A DNA stretch of 64,000 nt from CALBPI01 sp038524795 (lineage in GTDB: Bacteria > Pseudomonadota > Gammaproteobacteria > Steroidobacterales > Woeseiaceae): contig JBCBIJ010000005.1 of NCBI GenBank assembly GCA_038524795.1, positions 251,654 to 315,653 of the forward strand, read 5' to 3'. Positions 24,860 through 33,204 of this stretch are shown in pieces. A program made the position numbers and the translations under genes. The notes below the pieces were generated by a model. That model did no database searches, had not been told where the DNA came from, and saw nothing but the letters and a program-made list of their open reading frames with translations. Numbering within the stretch: position 1 is the first letter of the stretch; each line of letters begins with the position of its first letter.

Positions 24860-25819
24860 GTGCCACTGCATCTCGTCAATGGCGATTCGGCGCGCGGCGC
24901 GGTCACCGCAGCCACAAAATCGGCAGAGGTCATCGCCTGTCGCGACGTCTTGTCCGTTGGTCCGCTGCGCACTGGCATGCCGCCAGCGCGTTTTGCGGCC
25001 TTGCGAAACGACTTCTGGCAGACCGTGTTTGGAGCGGAGCCCCTGCCGCACAGCACGCGACTGGCGCAGGTGCTGGATCGCTGCCGCTACGCGGCGCAAA
25101 CAGACGGACTCATTATTTGGGTGGGCGCCGCCGCCAGCGATCAATGCATGCTGGCCTGGGTGCTCGATGCGCTCTGCAGCGACCGCGACCAGGGCAAGGT
25201 GCTGCTCGTGGATCTTGCCGCCGGTGGCAATGGGGTTCGTGGCCCGGCCGAGTTTACGCCAGAGGCTTTGGCCGCCTGTGCGGCGCCCGAAGCGGTTCGG
25301 GAGCAGGACTGGCAGGCTTACGCTGAGGCCTGGCGTGCGTTGACGTCGGAGACGCCTGAGTCGTGGCCCGCCTTGGCCGGTAAGCGTCGTACGCCTGCGG
25401 CTTTGGCAGCGGCACTGCGCATCATGATGCGCCGTTTCCCGGATCGGGCGCGCGGCCTGTCGCGTCTCGACGAGAAGTTGCTGACCGCGCTGGTGGGCGG
25501 CCCGGCAAGCCATATCGATGTTTTGCGTTTTGCAATGCGCACAGGTGACGCCGACTGGCGTGATGTCGACTACGACACGGTGGGCGACAAGTACTTGAGC
25601 TGGCGTCTGGCGCGTATGTCCAACACGGCACTTGCATCGCCATTGGTCGCGGGCGATCTCGACGCGATGTCACTGACCGACGCCGGTCGCGATGTCCTTG
25701 CAGGTCGCGCGAGCGCGGTCGCGCTCAACGGTGTTGATGATGACGTCGGCGGCGTGTCGCTACGCAACGGCGGCCCCGTCTGGCTGCGCGATGCAGACCG
25801 CGTGCTGAAGGCCTCGTGA
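24860..25819 (+). CDS. DUF1835 domain protein
   Basis: A 319-residue protein. Its first 120 residues match the DUF1835 pattern: PLHLVNGDSARGAV at the start, then VIACRDVLSVGPL. The rest is helical and ends with a segment like the family's C-terminal DUF3658 region (LSLTDAGRDVLAGRASAVALNGVDDDVGGV). Biochemical function is unknown. The GTG at 24860 has GGGGAG five bases upstream, which fixes the start; the frame is open further upstream but lacks homology there. Confidence 0.78.
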   Translation: MPLHLVNGDSARGAVTAATKSAEVIACRDVLSVGPLRTGMPPARFAALRNDFWQTVFGAEPLPHSTRLAQVLDRCRYAAQTDGLIIWVGAAASDQCMLAWVLDALCSDRDQGKVLLVDLAAGGNGVRGPAEFTPEALAACAAPEAVREQDWQAYAEAWRALTSETPESWPALAGKRRTPAALAAALRIMMRRFPDRARGLSRLDEKLLTALVGGPASHIDVLRFAMRTGDADWRDVDYDTVGDKYLSWRLARMSNTALASPLVAGDLDAMSLTDAGRDVLAGRASAVALNGVDDDVGGVSLRNGGPVWLRDADRVLKAS

Positions 25820-25884
25820 AGTGCTAGCGTTGGCGCTGCCCGTTCAGGGCGCGTATCGACTCAAGAGTATGGGAGCCTCGCTGC

Positions 25885-26415
25885 GTGTTTGGCAGGAAGC
25901 AGAAAGACGTCGCCGATGTGGCCGTGCTGTTCGTGTGCATGGGCAACATTTGTCGCTCACCCACAGCCGAAGCAGTGTTTCGCTCGCAGGTTGATGCCGC
26001 CGGGCTCAGCGCGCGCATTCGTATCGATTCTGCGGGGACGCACGCGTATCACGTTGGCAGTTCACCCGATCAGCGCTCACAGGAAACGGCTGCAGGGCGG
26101 GGCATCTCGATGGCCGGGCAGCGTGCTCGGCGTGTCCGAGTCGAGGACTTCGCGGAGTTCGACTACATCGTGGCCATGGACGCTGACAACCTGTCGATCC
26201 TCTCAGACCTCGAGCCAGACGCAGCGCGCGCCACGTTGTCGCTGATGCTCGATCACCACCCCGAGCCGCCGTTTCGCGAGGTGCCCGACCCGTACTACGG
26301 CGGCACTCGCGGCTTCGAGCAGGTGTTCGATCTCGTGGACGCGGCGTCGGCGGGATTGTTGGATCAGATCAACACGCGGCTCGAGGCCGCGCGCGAATCC
26401 CAGTCTGACGCGTAG
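25885..26415 (+). CDS. Low-molecular-weight protein-tyrosine phosphatase
   Basis: A 176-residue LMW-PTP. The P-loop is CMGNICRS (C-x5-R-S) near residue 18 and the general-acid loop is DPYYGG near residue 135, so it should be catalytically active. Family members dephosphorylate tyrosine kinases that control capsule or exopolysaccharide, or other phosphotyrosine proteins. No such kinase gene is near, so the substrate is open. It starts with GTG and has a slightly basic N-terminal extension (MFGRKQKDVAD). Confidence 0.9.
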   Translation: MFGRKQKDVADVAVLFVCMGNICRSPTAEAVFRSQVDAAGLSARIRIDSAGTHAYHVGSSPDQRSQETAAGRGISMAGQRARRVRVEDFAEFDYIVAMDADNLSILSDLEPDAARATLSLMLDHHPEPPFREVPDPYYGGTRGFEQVFDLVDAASAGLLDQINTRLEAARESQSDA

Positions 26416-26418
26416 CGA

Positions 26419-29091
26419 CTAGTCGTCGTTGCTGGACCAGACCGTGTAGGTCTTGTCCTTGTCGCTCGACGGCGCACTTTCCCAGGGCAGCAGCTGCGGT
26501 CGATCACCGCCCGACGGCTTGTCTGACGCTTGCGGTTTGGGCTTGTCAGCCTTCGGCGCGGGCTTAGCTTCGCCGCCACCGGCGTCACCGTTGCTGCGCG
26601 CCGCCGCGGGTTTCTCGGCCTTGGGCTGAGCCGGTTTGTCAGCGTTTGCCTTTGGCGCTGGCGCCTGGTTGTCCGCACGCGGCTCGCGTTTCGGTTCCTG
26701 AGCTGGCTTGTTCTCGGGTTTGGCTTCCGCTTTCGGGGCCTGCGCCGCACGTTCGCCCGAGTCTTTGCGCGGGCGTTCGCCACGCGGTTTCGCGTCTTTC
26801 GCGTTGTCGGCGCCGTTACTGGTCTCCGCCTTTGGCGCAGCGGCGTCGTTACGACGCGGCTGCTCCGTCTTTTGGGGTGCTGCCTCCGCCGTCGGCTTCT
26901 CTTGCGACTGCTGCTCTGGCTTGCGCTCCTGCTGCTGCGCCGCGTTCTCGCCGCCTTGTCCTTCAGCGTTCTGCGACTTGCGCCGACGACCGCCGCGCGA
27001 GCGCCGGCGCCGCTTGCGCTGACCGCCCTCGGCATCCGCGTCTGCGTTGGTCTGCTTCGCATTCTGCTGCTGTTGTTGCTGCTGGTTGCCGCGACCCTTG
27101 GCCTGTTCTTTCTTCTCGGTTTCGGCCTCGTCACGGCGGCGACTGCGCTGCTTGCGTTCGCCTTGCTTGGACTGTTGTTGCTGCTTGCGCTCGTCCTGCT
27201 GCTTGCCGCGACGGGTATTGCGGCCGCTGTCCTTGCGGCTGTCTTTGCCTTGTTGCTTCTTGGCCTGCTGCTGCTTGCCGCGCGACTTGCGTTCGGCTTG
27301 CTTCTTGGCGCGACGTTCCGCGTCGCGCTTCTTGCGCTCGAGGCGTTCGCGCTCTTTGCGCTTTTTCTCGATCTCGACGGGGTCGGGCTCGCCGAACAGC
27401 CAGTACCAGATGCGTACAAAAATGCCCGGGCGCGGGCCCGTTGCCACGGCCGATTGCTGCTGCAGGCGACGCGGCGTCGGCGCGGGCGTTGCCGGCGTTG
27501 CGATCTGGACGGCAGCCTTTTCAGGTTCGACCTTCTCGCCACCCCATTCGGTGGTTTCTTCGGGTTCTTCCGTGGCGGCCAGCTCGTTGCTCGCACCCGT
27601 ATTCTCAGGCAGGTCGACCTGGTCGTCGCGAACGCGACGGATCTCGTAGTTGGGCGTCTCGAAATTCGCGTTGGCGACAAGGATCACTTGCGTCTTGTTG
27701 CGAGACTCGAGCTTCTGCACACCCTCACGTTTTTCGTTGAGCAGGTAGGTCGCAATGTCAGGCGGCAGCTGCGCGATGACTTTTGACGTGCGTTCCTTGC
27801 GGGCTTCTTCACCAAGCACGCGCAGGATCGCGAGTGCCAGCGACTCGACGGTGCGGAAGTGGCCCATGCCGTTACAGCGGGGGCAGGTGACGTGCGCCGA
27901 CTCACCCAGCGACGGGCTGAGGCGCTGGCGCGACATTTCAAGCAGACCGAAACGCGAGATCTTGCCGATCTGGATGCGCGCGCGGTCGGCGCGCACAGCG
28001 CCGCGCAAACGGTTTTCCACTTCGCGCTGGTTCTTCGAGCTCGACATATCAATGAAGTCGATAACGACGAGACCACCGAGGTCGCGCAGGCGCAGCTGAC
28101 GCGCCACTTCATCGGCGGCTTCGAGGTTGGTATTGAACGCCGTGGCTTCAATGTCTGAGCCCTTGGTCGCACGCGCGGAGTTGATGTCGACCGCGATCAG
28201 CGCCTCGGTGATGTCGATCACGATGCTGCCACCGGAAGGCAGGCGCACCTCGTGCGCAAACGCGGTCTCGATCTGCGATTCGATCTGGTAACGCGTGAAC
28301 AGCGGCACGCTGTCCTGGTAGCGCTTGAGCTTGCCCGCGTTGTGGGGCATCACGCTTTCCATGAACTCGCGCGCCTCTTCATAAGGCTTCTCGGCGTCGA
28401 TCAGGATCTCGCCGATGTCGTTCGAGAGGTAGTCGCGCATTGAGCGAATGACAGCATTCGATTCCTGGTAGATCAGGAACGGTGACGACTTCTCGACGAC
28501 GACCTTCAGGATCGCGTCCCAGACCTTGAAAAGGTTGTCCAGGTCCCACTGCAGTTCTTCGGGTGTGCGGTCGATGCCGGCCGTGCGCACGATGATGCTC
28601 ATGCCGTCCGGAATCTCGAGCTCGGAGAGTGCTTCGCGAATTTCTTCCCGGTCCTCACCCGTGATGCGGCGAGACACGCCACCGGACTTCGGCTTGTTGG
28701 GCTTTAAGACCAGGAAGCGACCGGCCAGGCTCACGTAGGTCGTAAGCGCCGCACCTTTGTTGCCCCGTTCTTCCTTCTCGATCTGGACGACGATGTCCTG
28801 GCCCTCTTTGAGGACCTCCTTGATCGAAGGCTTGTTCTTGTCGGACGGCTGGCGAACGTAGTATTCGGGCGAGATGTCCTTGAACGGCAGGAAGCCGTGA
28901 CGTTCGGCGCCGTAATCGATGAAGGCCGCTTCGAGGCTGGGCTCGATGCGTGTAATACGGCCTTTGTAGATGTTGGCCTTTTTACGGGCCTGGGATGGCG
29001 CCTCGATGTTGAGGTCGTAAAGACGCTGGCCATCGACCAGCGCCATGCGCAACTCTTCTTCCTGAGTCGCGTTGATCAGCATTCTTTTCAT
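26419..29091 (-). CDS. rne: Ribonuclease E
   Basis: RNase E is the endonuclease that starts most mRNA decay and processes rRNA and tRNA; its tail scaffolds the degradosome. At 890 residues it has the S1 domain (residues 35-120), the DNase I-like catalytic domain with metal-binding aspartates in IAVDINSA and VVIDFIDM (near 300 and 345), and the zinc-link CPRCNG near 400. A membrane-anchor-like helix (RPGIFVRIWYWLFGEPDP) follows near residue 575. The last 300 residues are low-complexity, rich in K, R, E, Q and A. The ATG gives the canonical start MKRMLINATQ. Confidence 0.97.
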   Translation of the reverse strand: MKRMLINATQEEELRMALVDGQRLYDLNIEAPSQARKKANIYKGRITRIEPSLEAAFIDYGAERHGFLPFKDISPEYYVRQPSDKNKPSIKEVLKEGQDIVVQIEKEERGNKGAALTTYVSLAGRFLVLKPNKPKSGGVSRRITGEDREEIREALSELEIPDGMSIIVRTAGIDRTPEELQWDLDNLFKVWDAILKVVVEKSSPFLIYQESNAVIRSMRDYLSNDIGEILIDAEKPYEEAREFMESVMPHNAGKLKRYQDSVPLFTRYQIESQIETAFAHEVRLPSGGSIVIDITEALIAVDINSARATKGSDIEATAFNTNLEAADEVARQLRLRDLGGLVVIDFIDMSSSKNQREVENRLRGAVRADRARIQIGKISRFGLLEMSRQRLSPSLGESAHVTCPRCNGMGHFRTVESLALAILRVLGEEARKERTSKVIAQLPPDIATYLLNEKREGVQKLESRNKTQVILVANANFETPNYEIRRVRDDQVDLPENTGASNELAATEEPEETTEWGGEKVEPEKAAVQIATPATPAPTPRRLQQQSAVATGPRPGIFVRIWYWLFGEPDPVEIEKKRKERERLERKKRDAERRAKKQAERKSRGKQQQAKKQQGKDSRKDSGRNTRRGKQQDERKQQQQSKQGERKQRSRRRDEAETEKKEQAKGRGNQQQQQQQNAKQTNADADAEGGQRKRRRRSRGGRRRKSQNAEGQGGENAAQQQERKPEQQSQEKPTAEAAPQKTEQPRRNDAAAPKAETSNGADNAKDAKPRGERPRKDSGERAAQAPKAEAKPENKPAQEPKREPRADNQAPAPKANADKPAQPKAEKPAAARSNGDAGGGEAKPAPKADKPKPQASDKPSGGDRPQLLPWESAPSSDKDKTYTVWSSNDD

Positions 29092-29606
29092 GGGGTGGGG
29101 AAATCCGTAGGTGTGCGGGCGTCTGGCCTGCCGACACCGAACGGGCCGCAACCGAGGCTGCGGTCGGTCGCAGCCGCACACATGACACTGCACGACCGAT
29201 GAAGGGCGCGAACAGTGTTTCACCGAGCGCCGCCAAGGCGCCGAGGATGTATGCGATCAGGACCATTGTGCTTCTTTGTGGGCGCGAGGCGCCTTTGAAG
29301 TCCGTTCGGGCGGGCCCGGTTGCACCGGGGCCATTCGCCTATGCTGGTCGCGTGGCACAGGGCGACGCGGCCGGGTTGAACATCGGGCCAGACCGCGCCG
29401 GAGCGCCGGCAGCCCGTGAGCATTCGTTGTGCGTGTGCCCGGTTCATAAACAGCTCTGACGCCTCGGACCAAAGTCCGGGGCTTAAAGCCTAGGAACCGG
29501 GCGTGGGCTCCGATGAGCCCGCGATGCACACAGCAAGCGTCGGCACAGCCGACGTGCTTAGGGGATAATATAGCAAGGCGCGTCGCCGCAGCAATCGAAT
29601 AAGTCA
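29092..29606. other. Divergent rne-rluC intergenic region with a long rne leader
   Basis: 515 bases without a supported gene separate rne from rluC. On the rne side, near its start, GGCTGCG (29156-29162) and CGCAGCC (29169-29175) form a 7-bp hairpin with a six-base loop. In E. coli the rne 5' leader is long and structured and lets RNase E control its own mRNA; a similar role here is inference. On the rluC side GGATAATATAG (about 29564-29574) resembles a -10 element. Confidence 0.5.
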
Positions 29607-30569
29607 TTGTCCAAGAAAGAGAACACGCATTCCGGCGTGCGCCACGTGCGCATCGGTCCAGACGCAGATGGTCAGCGCATAGACAACTTTCTGGCCTCAG
29701 AACTGCCCGGCGTGCCCAAGGGCCGAATCTACCGGATGCTGCGCAAGGGCGAAGTCCGCATCAATAAGGGACGCGTTCGGCCCACCTCGCGGGTCCGTGA
29801 GGGCGACGATGTGCGCATTCCGCCCGTCTCGCTTGAGGTGCGCCAACAGCCTGCCGTGCCGCGCGGTTTGCAGGCCCAGCTCGAGGCCGCGGTCCTGTTC
29901 GAGGACCGTGATTTGCTCGTCATCGACAAGCCTGCCGGTGTTGCCGTGCACGGCGGCAGTGGTGTTTCTCTTGGCTGTGTCGAGGCGCTGCGCGCGATGC
30001 GCGATGACTGGCAGGAACTCGGGCTCGCGCACCGGCTCGACCGCGAGACCAGCGGGGTGCTCGTACTTGCGAAACGGCGTAGCGCGCTGCGTCGCCTGCA
30101 CGCGGCATTTCGAGAGGACCGCGTGAGCAAAGTCTACGAGGCGCTCGTCGACCGGCACTGGGACCACGGCAACATGGCGATCGATGCACCCCTGCAGGTG
30201 CACACCCGGCGGGGCGGTGAGCGACACGTCACTGTTGACGCGGGCGGCAAGCCTTCCGTGACCGAAGTTCAGCGCGTGGACTCATGCCGTGACGCCTCGC
30301 TCATGGTGGCGCGACCACTCACAGGCCGCACGCACCAGATCCGCATACACCTGCAACACATGGGCCACCCGATTGTGGGCGATGCGCGTTACGGGGATCC
30401 CGAGCGCAACGACTGGCACGCCAAGCGCGGACTCAAACGCCTGTTCCTGCACGCGCAATCGATTGCTTTTGATTTCGGGGACGGCAATGAACGCCTGTTT
30501 ACGGCCCCACTGCCTGAGCCGCTCTCCACCTACGCGCAGCGACTGTTCAGTTCCGGCGGCAAGCGCTAG
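29607..30569 (+). CDS. rluC: 23S rRNA pseudouridine synthase RluC
   Basis: RluC makes pseudouridines 955, 2504 and 2580 in 23S rRNA. The 320-residue protein has an N-terminal S4 RNA-binding domain (RIDNFLASELPGVPKGRIYR) and the RluA-type catalytic domain with the active aspartate in HRLDRETSGVLVLAK near residue 145 and RTHQIRIHLQHMGHP. The TTG start has no obvious ribosome site; a GTG ten codons later is the alternative. Divergence from rne is the usual gammaproteobacterial arrangement. It shares a CTAG stop with maf. Confidence 0.94.
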   Translation: MSKKENTHSGVRHVRIGPDADGQRIDNFLASELPGVPKGRIYRMLRKGEVRINKGRVRPTSRVREGDDVRIPPVSLEVRQQPAVPRGLQAQLEAAVLFEDRDLLVIDKPAGVAVHGGSGVSLGCVEALRAMRDDWQELGLAHRLDRETSGVLVLAKRRSALRRLHAAFREDRVSKVYEALVDRHWDHGNMAIDAPLQVHTRRGGERHVTVDAGGKPSVTEVQRVDSCRDASLMVARPLTGRTHQIRIHLQHMGHPIVGDARYGDPERNDWHAKRGLKRLFLHAQSIAFDFGDGNERLFTAPLPEPLSTYAQRLFSSGGKR

Positions 30570-31195
30570 CCGGGTTCGGGCAGTGCCGCAAATCCCGCGG
30601 CACGCAGCGCTTCTGCGACGAAAATCAACGGCAAGCCAATCAGTGCTGTGGGGTCTTCGCTGGCCACGCGGCGAAACAGGCTGATGCCCGCCTGCTCCAC
30701 CTTGAAGCCGCCCGCGCATTGCCAGGGTTCGTCGGCCCTGACGTAGCGCACCACGTCCTCGCGCTGCAGGGTGCGGAAGGCGACTGTGGTGTGGTCCAGA
30801 TGAACTCGGGGCGCCTCGAAATCGTCGTCGAGGATGATCACTGCGGTGTAGAAGTGCACTTCCTGCCCTGACAAACCGAGCAGCATCTCGGTGTTGTTCG
30901 CCGCGTCTCCGGGTTTGCCCAGGATGCGCCCGGCGCACTCGGCGACCTGATCGGAGCCAATCAAGGTCATCGAACCAGTGGGCGCGCCCAGCCTGTGCCA
31001 GACCGCTTCTGCTTTCTCCCGGGCCAGGCGTTGGGACAGCGCGCGCGGCGGCTCGCCGGGTAGTGGCGTTTCGTCAATATCGGCGGGTTCCACGTCGAAG
31101 CGGCTCGCGATGCGGGCCAGCAGCGCCCGTCGCCCCGCCGACGCGGAGGCCAGCACAAGTCGTTTCTTGGGGCTTTGGCTCGCTGTGTCGGGCAT
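30566..31195 (-). CDS. maf: Maf-family nucleotide pyrophosphatase (YceF type)
   Basis: Maf proteins hydrolyse non-canonical or methylated nucleoside triphosphates. The 209-residue protein starts its domain with LVLASASAGRRALLARI and has the SDQV motif (IGSDQVAECAGRILGKPG) near residue 83. SDQV with the rne/rluC/rpmF neighbourhood points to the YceF subfamily, which acts on 7-methyl-GTP in E. coli; substrate is inferred from that. It is divergent from yceD. The palindrome CTAG at 30566-30569 supplies stop codons to both this gene and rluC. Confidence 0.9.
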   Translation of the reverse strand: MPDTASQSPKKRLVLASASAGRRALLARIASRFDVEPADIDETPLPGEPPRALSQRLAREKAEAVWHRLGAPTGSMTLIGSDQVAECAGRILGKPGDAANNTEMLLGLSGQEVHFYTAVIILDDDFEAPRVHLDHTTVAFRTLQREDVVRYVRADEPWQCAGGFKVEQAGISLFRRVASEDPTALIGLPLIFVAEALRAAGFAALPEPG

Positions 31196-31249
31196 CCCGG
31201 AGGGCTCCTTGGTAGGACAACTAAGCGTCTATTTTAGCGTTGTTTTTCT

Positions 31250-31278
31250 TTGACATGACCTCATCGGCCTCTTATCCT
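31250..31278 (+). promoter_or_regulatory. Probable sigma-70 promoter of yceD-rpmF-plsX-fabH
   Basis: A perfect -35 TTGACA (31250-31255) is followed after 17 bases by TATCCT (31273-31278). Transcription would begin near 31285, only about three bases before the favoured yceD start codon at 31288. Confidence 0.6.
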
Positions 31279-31287
31279 TCGCCGGCT

Positions 31288-31866
31288 ATGGCCAGTCAGG
31301 CAGCAAACGCAGTCGCCACGGTGGTGCTCAGCGAAGCTGCCGAGCGCCAGGAGCAGGTCTCGGTGTACTACGGTGCCGCCGAGCTGCCGCGGCTTGCCGC
31401 ACTTGTCGACGAAGCGGCCAAAGACGCGGTCGGCGGCGAGGCCATCGCACCCAGTGTGCGTGCGGTGTTGTCGTTCTCACAGCACGAGGCGCCTAGCTTC
31501 GTTGCGGTCTCGGTTCACATCGAAGGCGTCTACACCTTGCCGTGTCAGCGCTGCCTCGAGCTGGTCGCCGTGAACGTGAAGATCGACCATCAGCTGGCGG
31601 TGGGTGACGGGCTCGATGACGCGGTGCTCGAAGCGCTAGAGGCCGATTTTGAACGATGGGACCACGAGGGCGACACACTCGCGCTCGCGGAACTGGTAGA
31701 CGAGCTGGTGATGCTCGACCTGCCACTGGTCGTTGCGCACGCGACTCTTGAGGACTGTGGTCCCTTGGCGCAGCAATTGGCGGGCGATGAGGTGGCGGCA
31801 GTGAGCCAGCGACCCTTTGCGGGGTTGCAGGCACTCATGGCCGACAGGGACAAACAGGACAACTGA
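31288..31866 (+). CDS. yceD: YceD/DUF177 23S rRNA accumulation protein
   Basis: YceD proteins, encoded next to rpmF across bacteria, are needed for normal 23S rRNA levels. The 192-residue protein has the family core TLPCQRCLELVAVNV and the acidic segment ALAELVDELVMLDLPLV. The ATG at 31288 aligns best with the E. coli length; an in-frame ATG at 31255 lies inside the promoter, so it is unlikely to be used from that transcript. The start at 31288 would leave almost no 5' leader. Confidence 0.85.
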   Translation: MASQAANAVATVVLSEAAERQEQVSVYYGAAELPRLAALVDEAAKDAVGGEAIAPSVRAVLSFSQHEAPSFVAVSVHIEGVYTLPCQRCLELVAVNVKIDHQLAVGDGLDDAVLEALEADFERWDHEGDTLALAELVDELVMLDLPLVVAHATLEDCGPLAQQLAGDEVAAVSQRPFAGLQALMADRDKQDN

Positions 31867-31910
31867 GGTGGGCACGGCGTGCCCGCCGCGACGAAAACCG
31901 GAGAACCGAC

Positions 31911-32105
31911 ATGGCAGTACAGAAAAGCAAGCGCACGCCCTCGACGCGCGGCGCACGTCGTGGACACGACAAGCTCAGCAAGAAGACGCTCTCTATCGAG
32001 CCTACGACGGGTGAAACGCACCTGCGCCACCACGTGAGCCCCGACGGCTTCTACCGCGGCCAGCAGGTGATCGCGGATACCGCCGTCGAGTCTGACGACG
32101 AGTAA
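31911..32105 (+). CDS. rpmF: 50S ribosomal protein L32
   Basis: A 64-residue L32 beginning MAVQKSKRTPSTRGARRGHD and continuing through the conserved GETHLRHHVSPDGFYRGQQV. It has no zinc cysteines, as in E. coli. It is about seven residues longer than E. coli L32 because of an acidic tail (ESDDE). A GGAG site precedes the ATG. The gene lies between yceD and plsX in the standard order, probably co-transcribed. Confidence 0.96.
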   Translation: MAVQKSKRTPSTRGARRGHDKLSKKTLSIEPTTGETHLRHHVSPDGFYRGQQVIADTAVESDDE

Positions 32106-32172
32106 GCGGGGTACGGCCCTGCCCAACCGGGTGGGGCGCCCGCACTAACGGACGCGTTCGAGGCGCTCCGAC

Positions 32173-33204
32173 TTGGCACCGCACGCCCGCGCGTCGATTG
32201 ACGCGTCGAGACCGGTCCGACTGGCCCTGGATGCCATGAGTGGCGACAAGGGGCCATCGGTCGTGGTCGCGGCTGCCCGCACCATTACCCAACGCCACCG
32301 TCACGTCTCGCTCGACCTTGTCGGCGACCAGCGCGTGCTCGGCGACTTGCTCGGTGATCAGCCCGAGCGCATCGACATCGTGCATGCGGACCAGGTCGTC
32401 ACCATGGACGAGCCGCCTGCTGACGCACTGCGGCGCAAGAAGCAGTCGTCGATGCGCATTGCCATCAATCGCGTTAAGGACGGCGAAGCCGCCGCCTGCG
32501 TGAGCGCGGGCAACACCGGCGCACTCATGGCCACGGCCAAATTCGTTCTCAAGACGGTCAGCGACATTGAGCGGCCGGCCATCATGGCCGAATTGCCGTC
32601 GATGGCCGGTGGCGTCTACCTGCTCGACGTGGGTGCCAACGCCAGTTGTTCGGCCGGCCAGCTCTACCAGTTTGCGGTGATGGGCAGTGTTGTCGCCGCC
32701 AATCTTTCGGGAAGCGACGCACCCCGCATCGCGCTGCTCAACATCGGCCAGGAAGACATCAAGGGTAATCAGGTCGTGCGCGAGGCCGCGGCACTCATCG
32801 AGGCCAGTGGCCTCAACTACGTGGGCTTCGTCGAAGGGGACGCCGTCTGCCAGGGTGGGGTCGACGTCGTCGTCACTGATGGCTTCACGGGCAACGTGGC
32901 GCTGAAGACGATGGAAGGAACGGCGACGCTGATCACGCATTTCCTGCGCCAGTCGTTCTTGCGCTCGCTTTGGTCGCGCCTGCAGGCGCTCGTTGCGCGG
33001 CCTTCGCTGAATCACTTACGCGCCACGCTCGACCCCAGGGCCTATAATGGCGCCAGCTTCGTGGGCTTGAACGGCATCGTCATCAAGAGCCACGGTGGGG
33101 CAGACGCGGTCGCTTTCGAACATGCGATCGAGACGGCGTTGCTCGAAGTGCAGGACAATGTGCCCGCGGGAATCGCCCGTTGGCTCTCGAACGAGGCAGC
33201 TTGA
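32173..33204 (+). CDS. plsX: Phosphate acyltransferase PlsX
   Basis: PlsX converts acyl-ACP to acyl-phosphate, the acyl donor for PlsY in glycerophospholipid synthesis. The 343-residue protein has LALDAMSGDKGPSVVV at the N-terminus, then VSAGNTGALMATAKF and VVTDGFTGNVALKTMEG. It is a cytosolic, peripherally membrane-bound enzyme. The TTG start is supported by GAGG nine bases upstream; no ATG lies before the conserved block. It overlaps fabH as TGATG. Confidence 0.94.
   Translation: MAPHARASIDASRPVRLALDAMSGDKGPSVVVAAARTITQRHRHVSLDLVGDQRVLGDLLGDQPERIDIVHADQVVTMDEPPADALRRKKQSSMRIAINRVKDGEAAACVSAGNTGALMATAKFVLKTVSDIERPAIMAELPSMAGGVYLLDVGANASCSAGQLYQFAVMGSVVAANLSGSDAPRIALLNIGQEDIKGNQVVREAAALIEASGLNYVGFVEGDAVCQGGVDVVVTDGFTGNVALKTMEGTATLITHFLRQSFLRSLWSRLQALVARPSLNHLRATLDPRAYNGASFVGLNGIVIKSHGGADAVAFEHAIETALLEVQDNVPAGIARWLSNEAA

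Noticed and set aside
26364..27680. Long frames on both strands over the 3' part of rne
   Set aside because: They arise from the repetitive K/R/E/Q coding sequence of RNase E and have no family features.
28982..29266. Small ORF upstream of and overlapping rne (hydrophobic N-terminus)
   Set aside because: The start has a weak ribosome site, and most of the frame is Arg/Pro/Ala-rich shadow of rne. It is mentioned only as a possible leader peptide.
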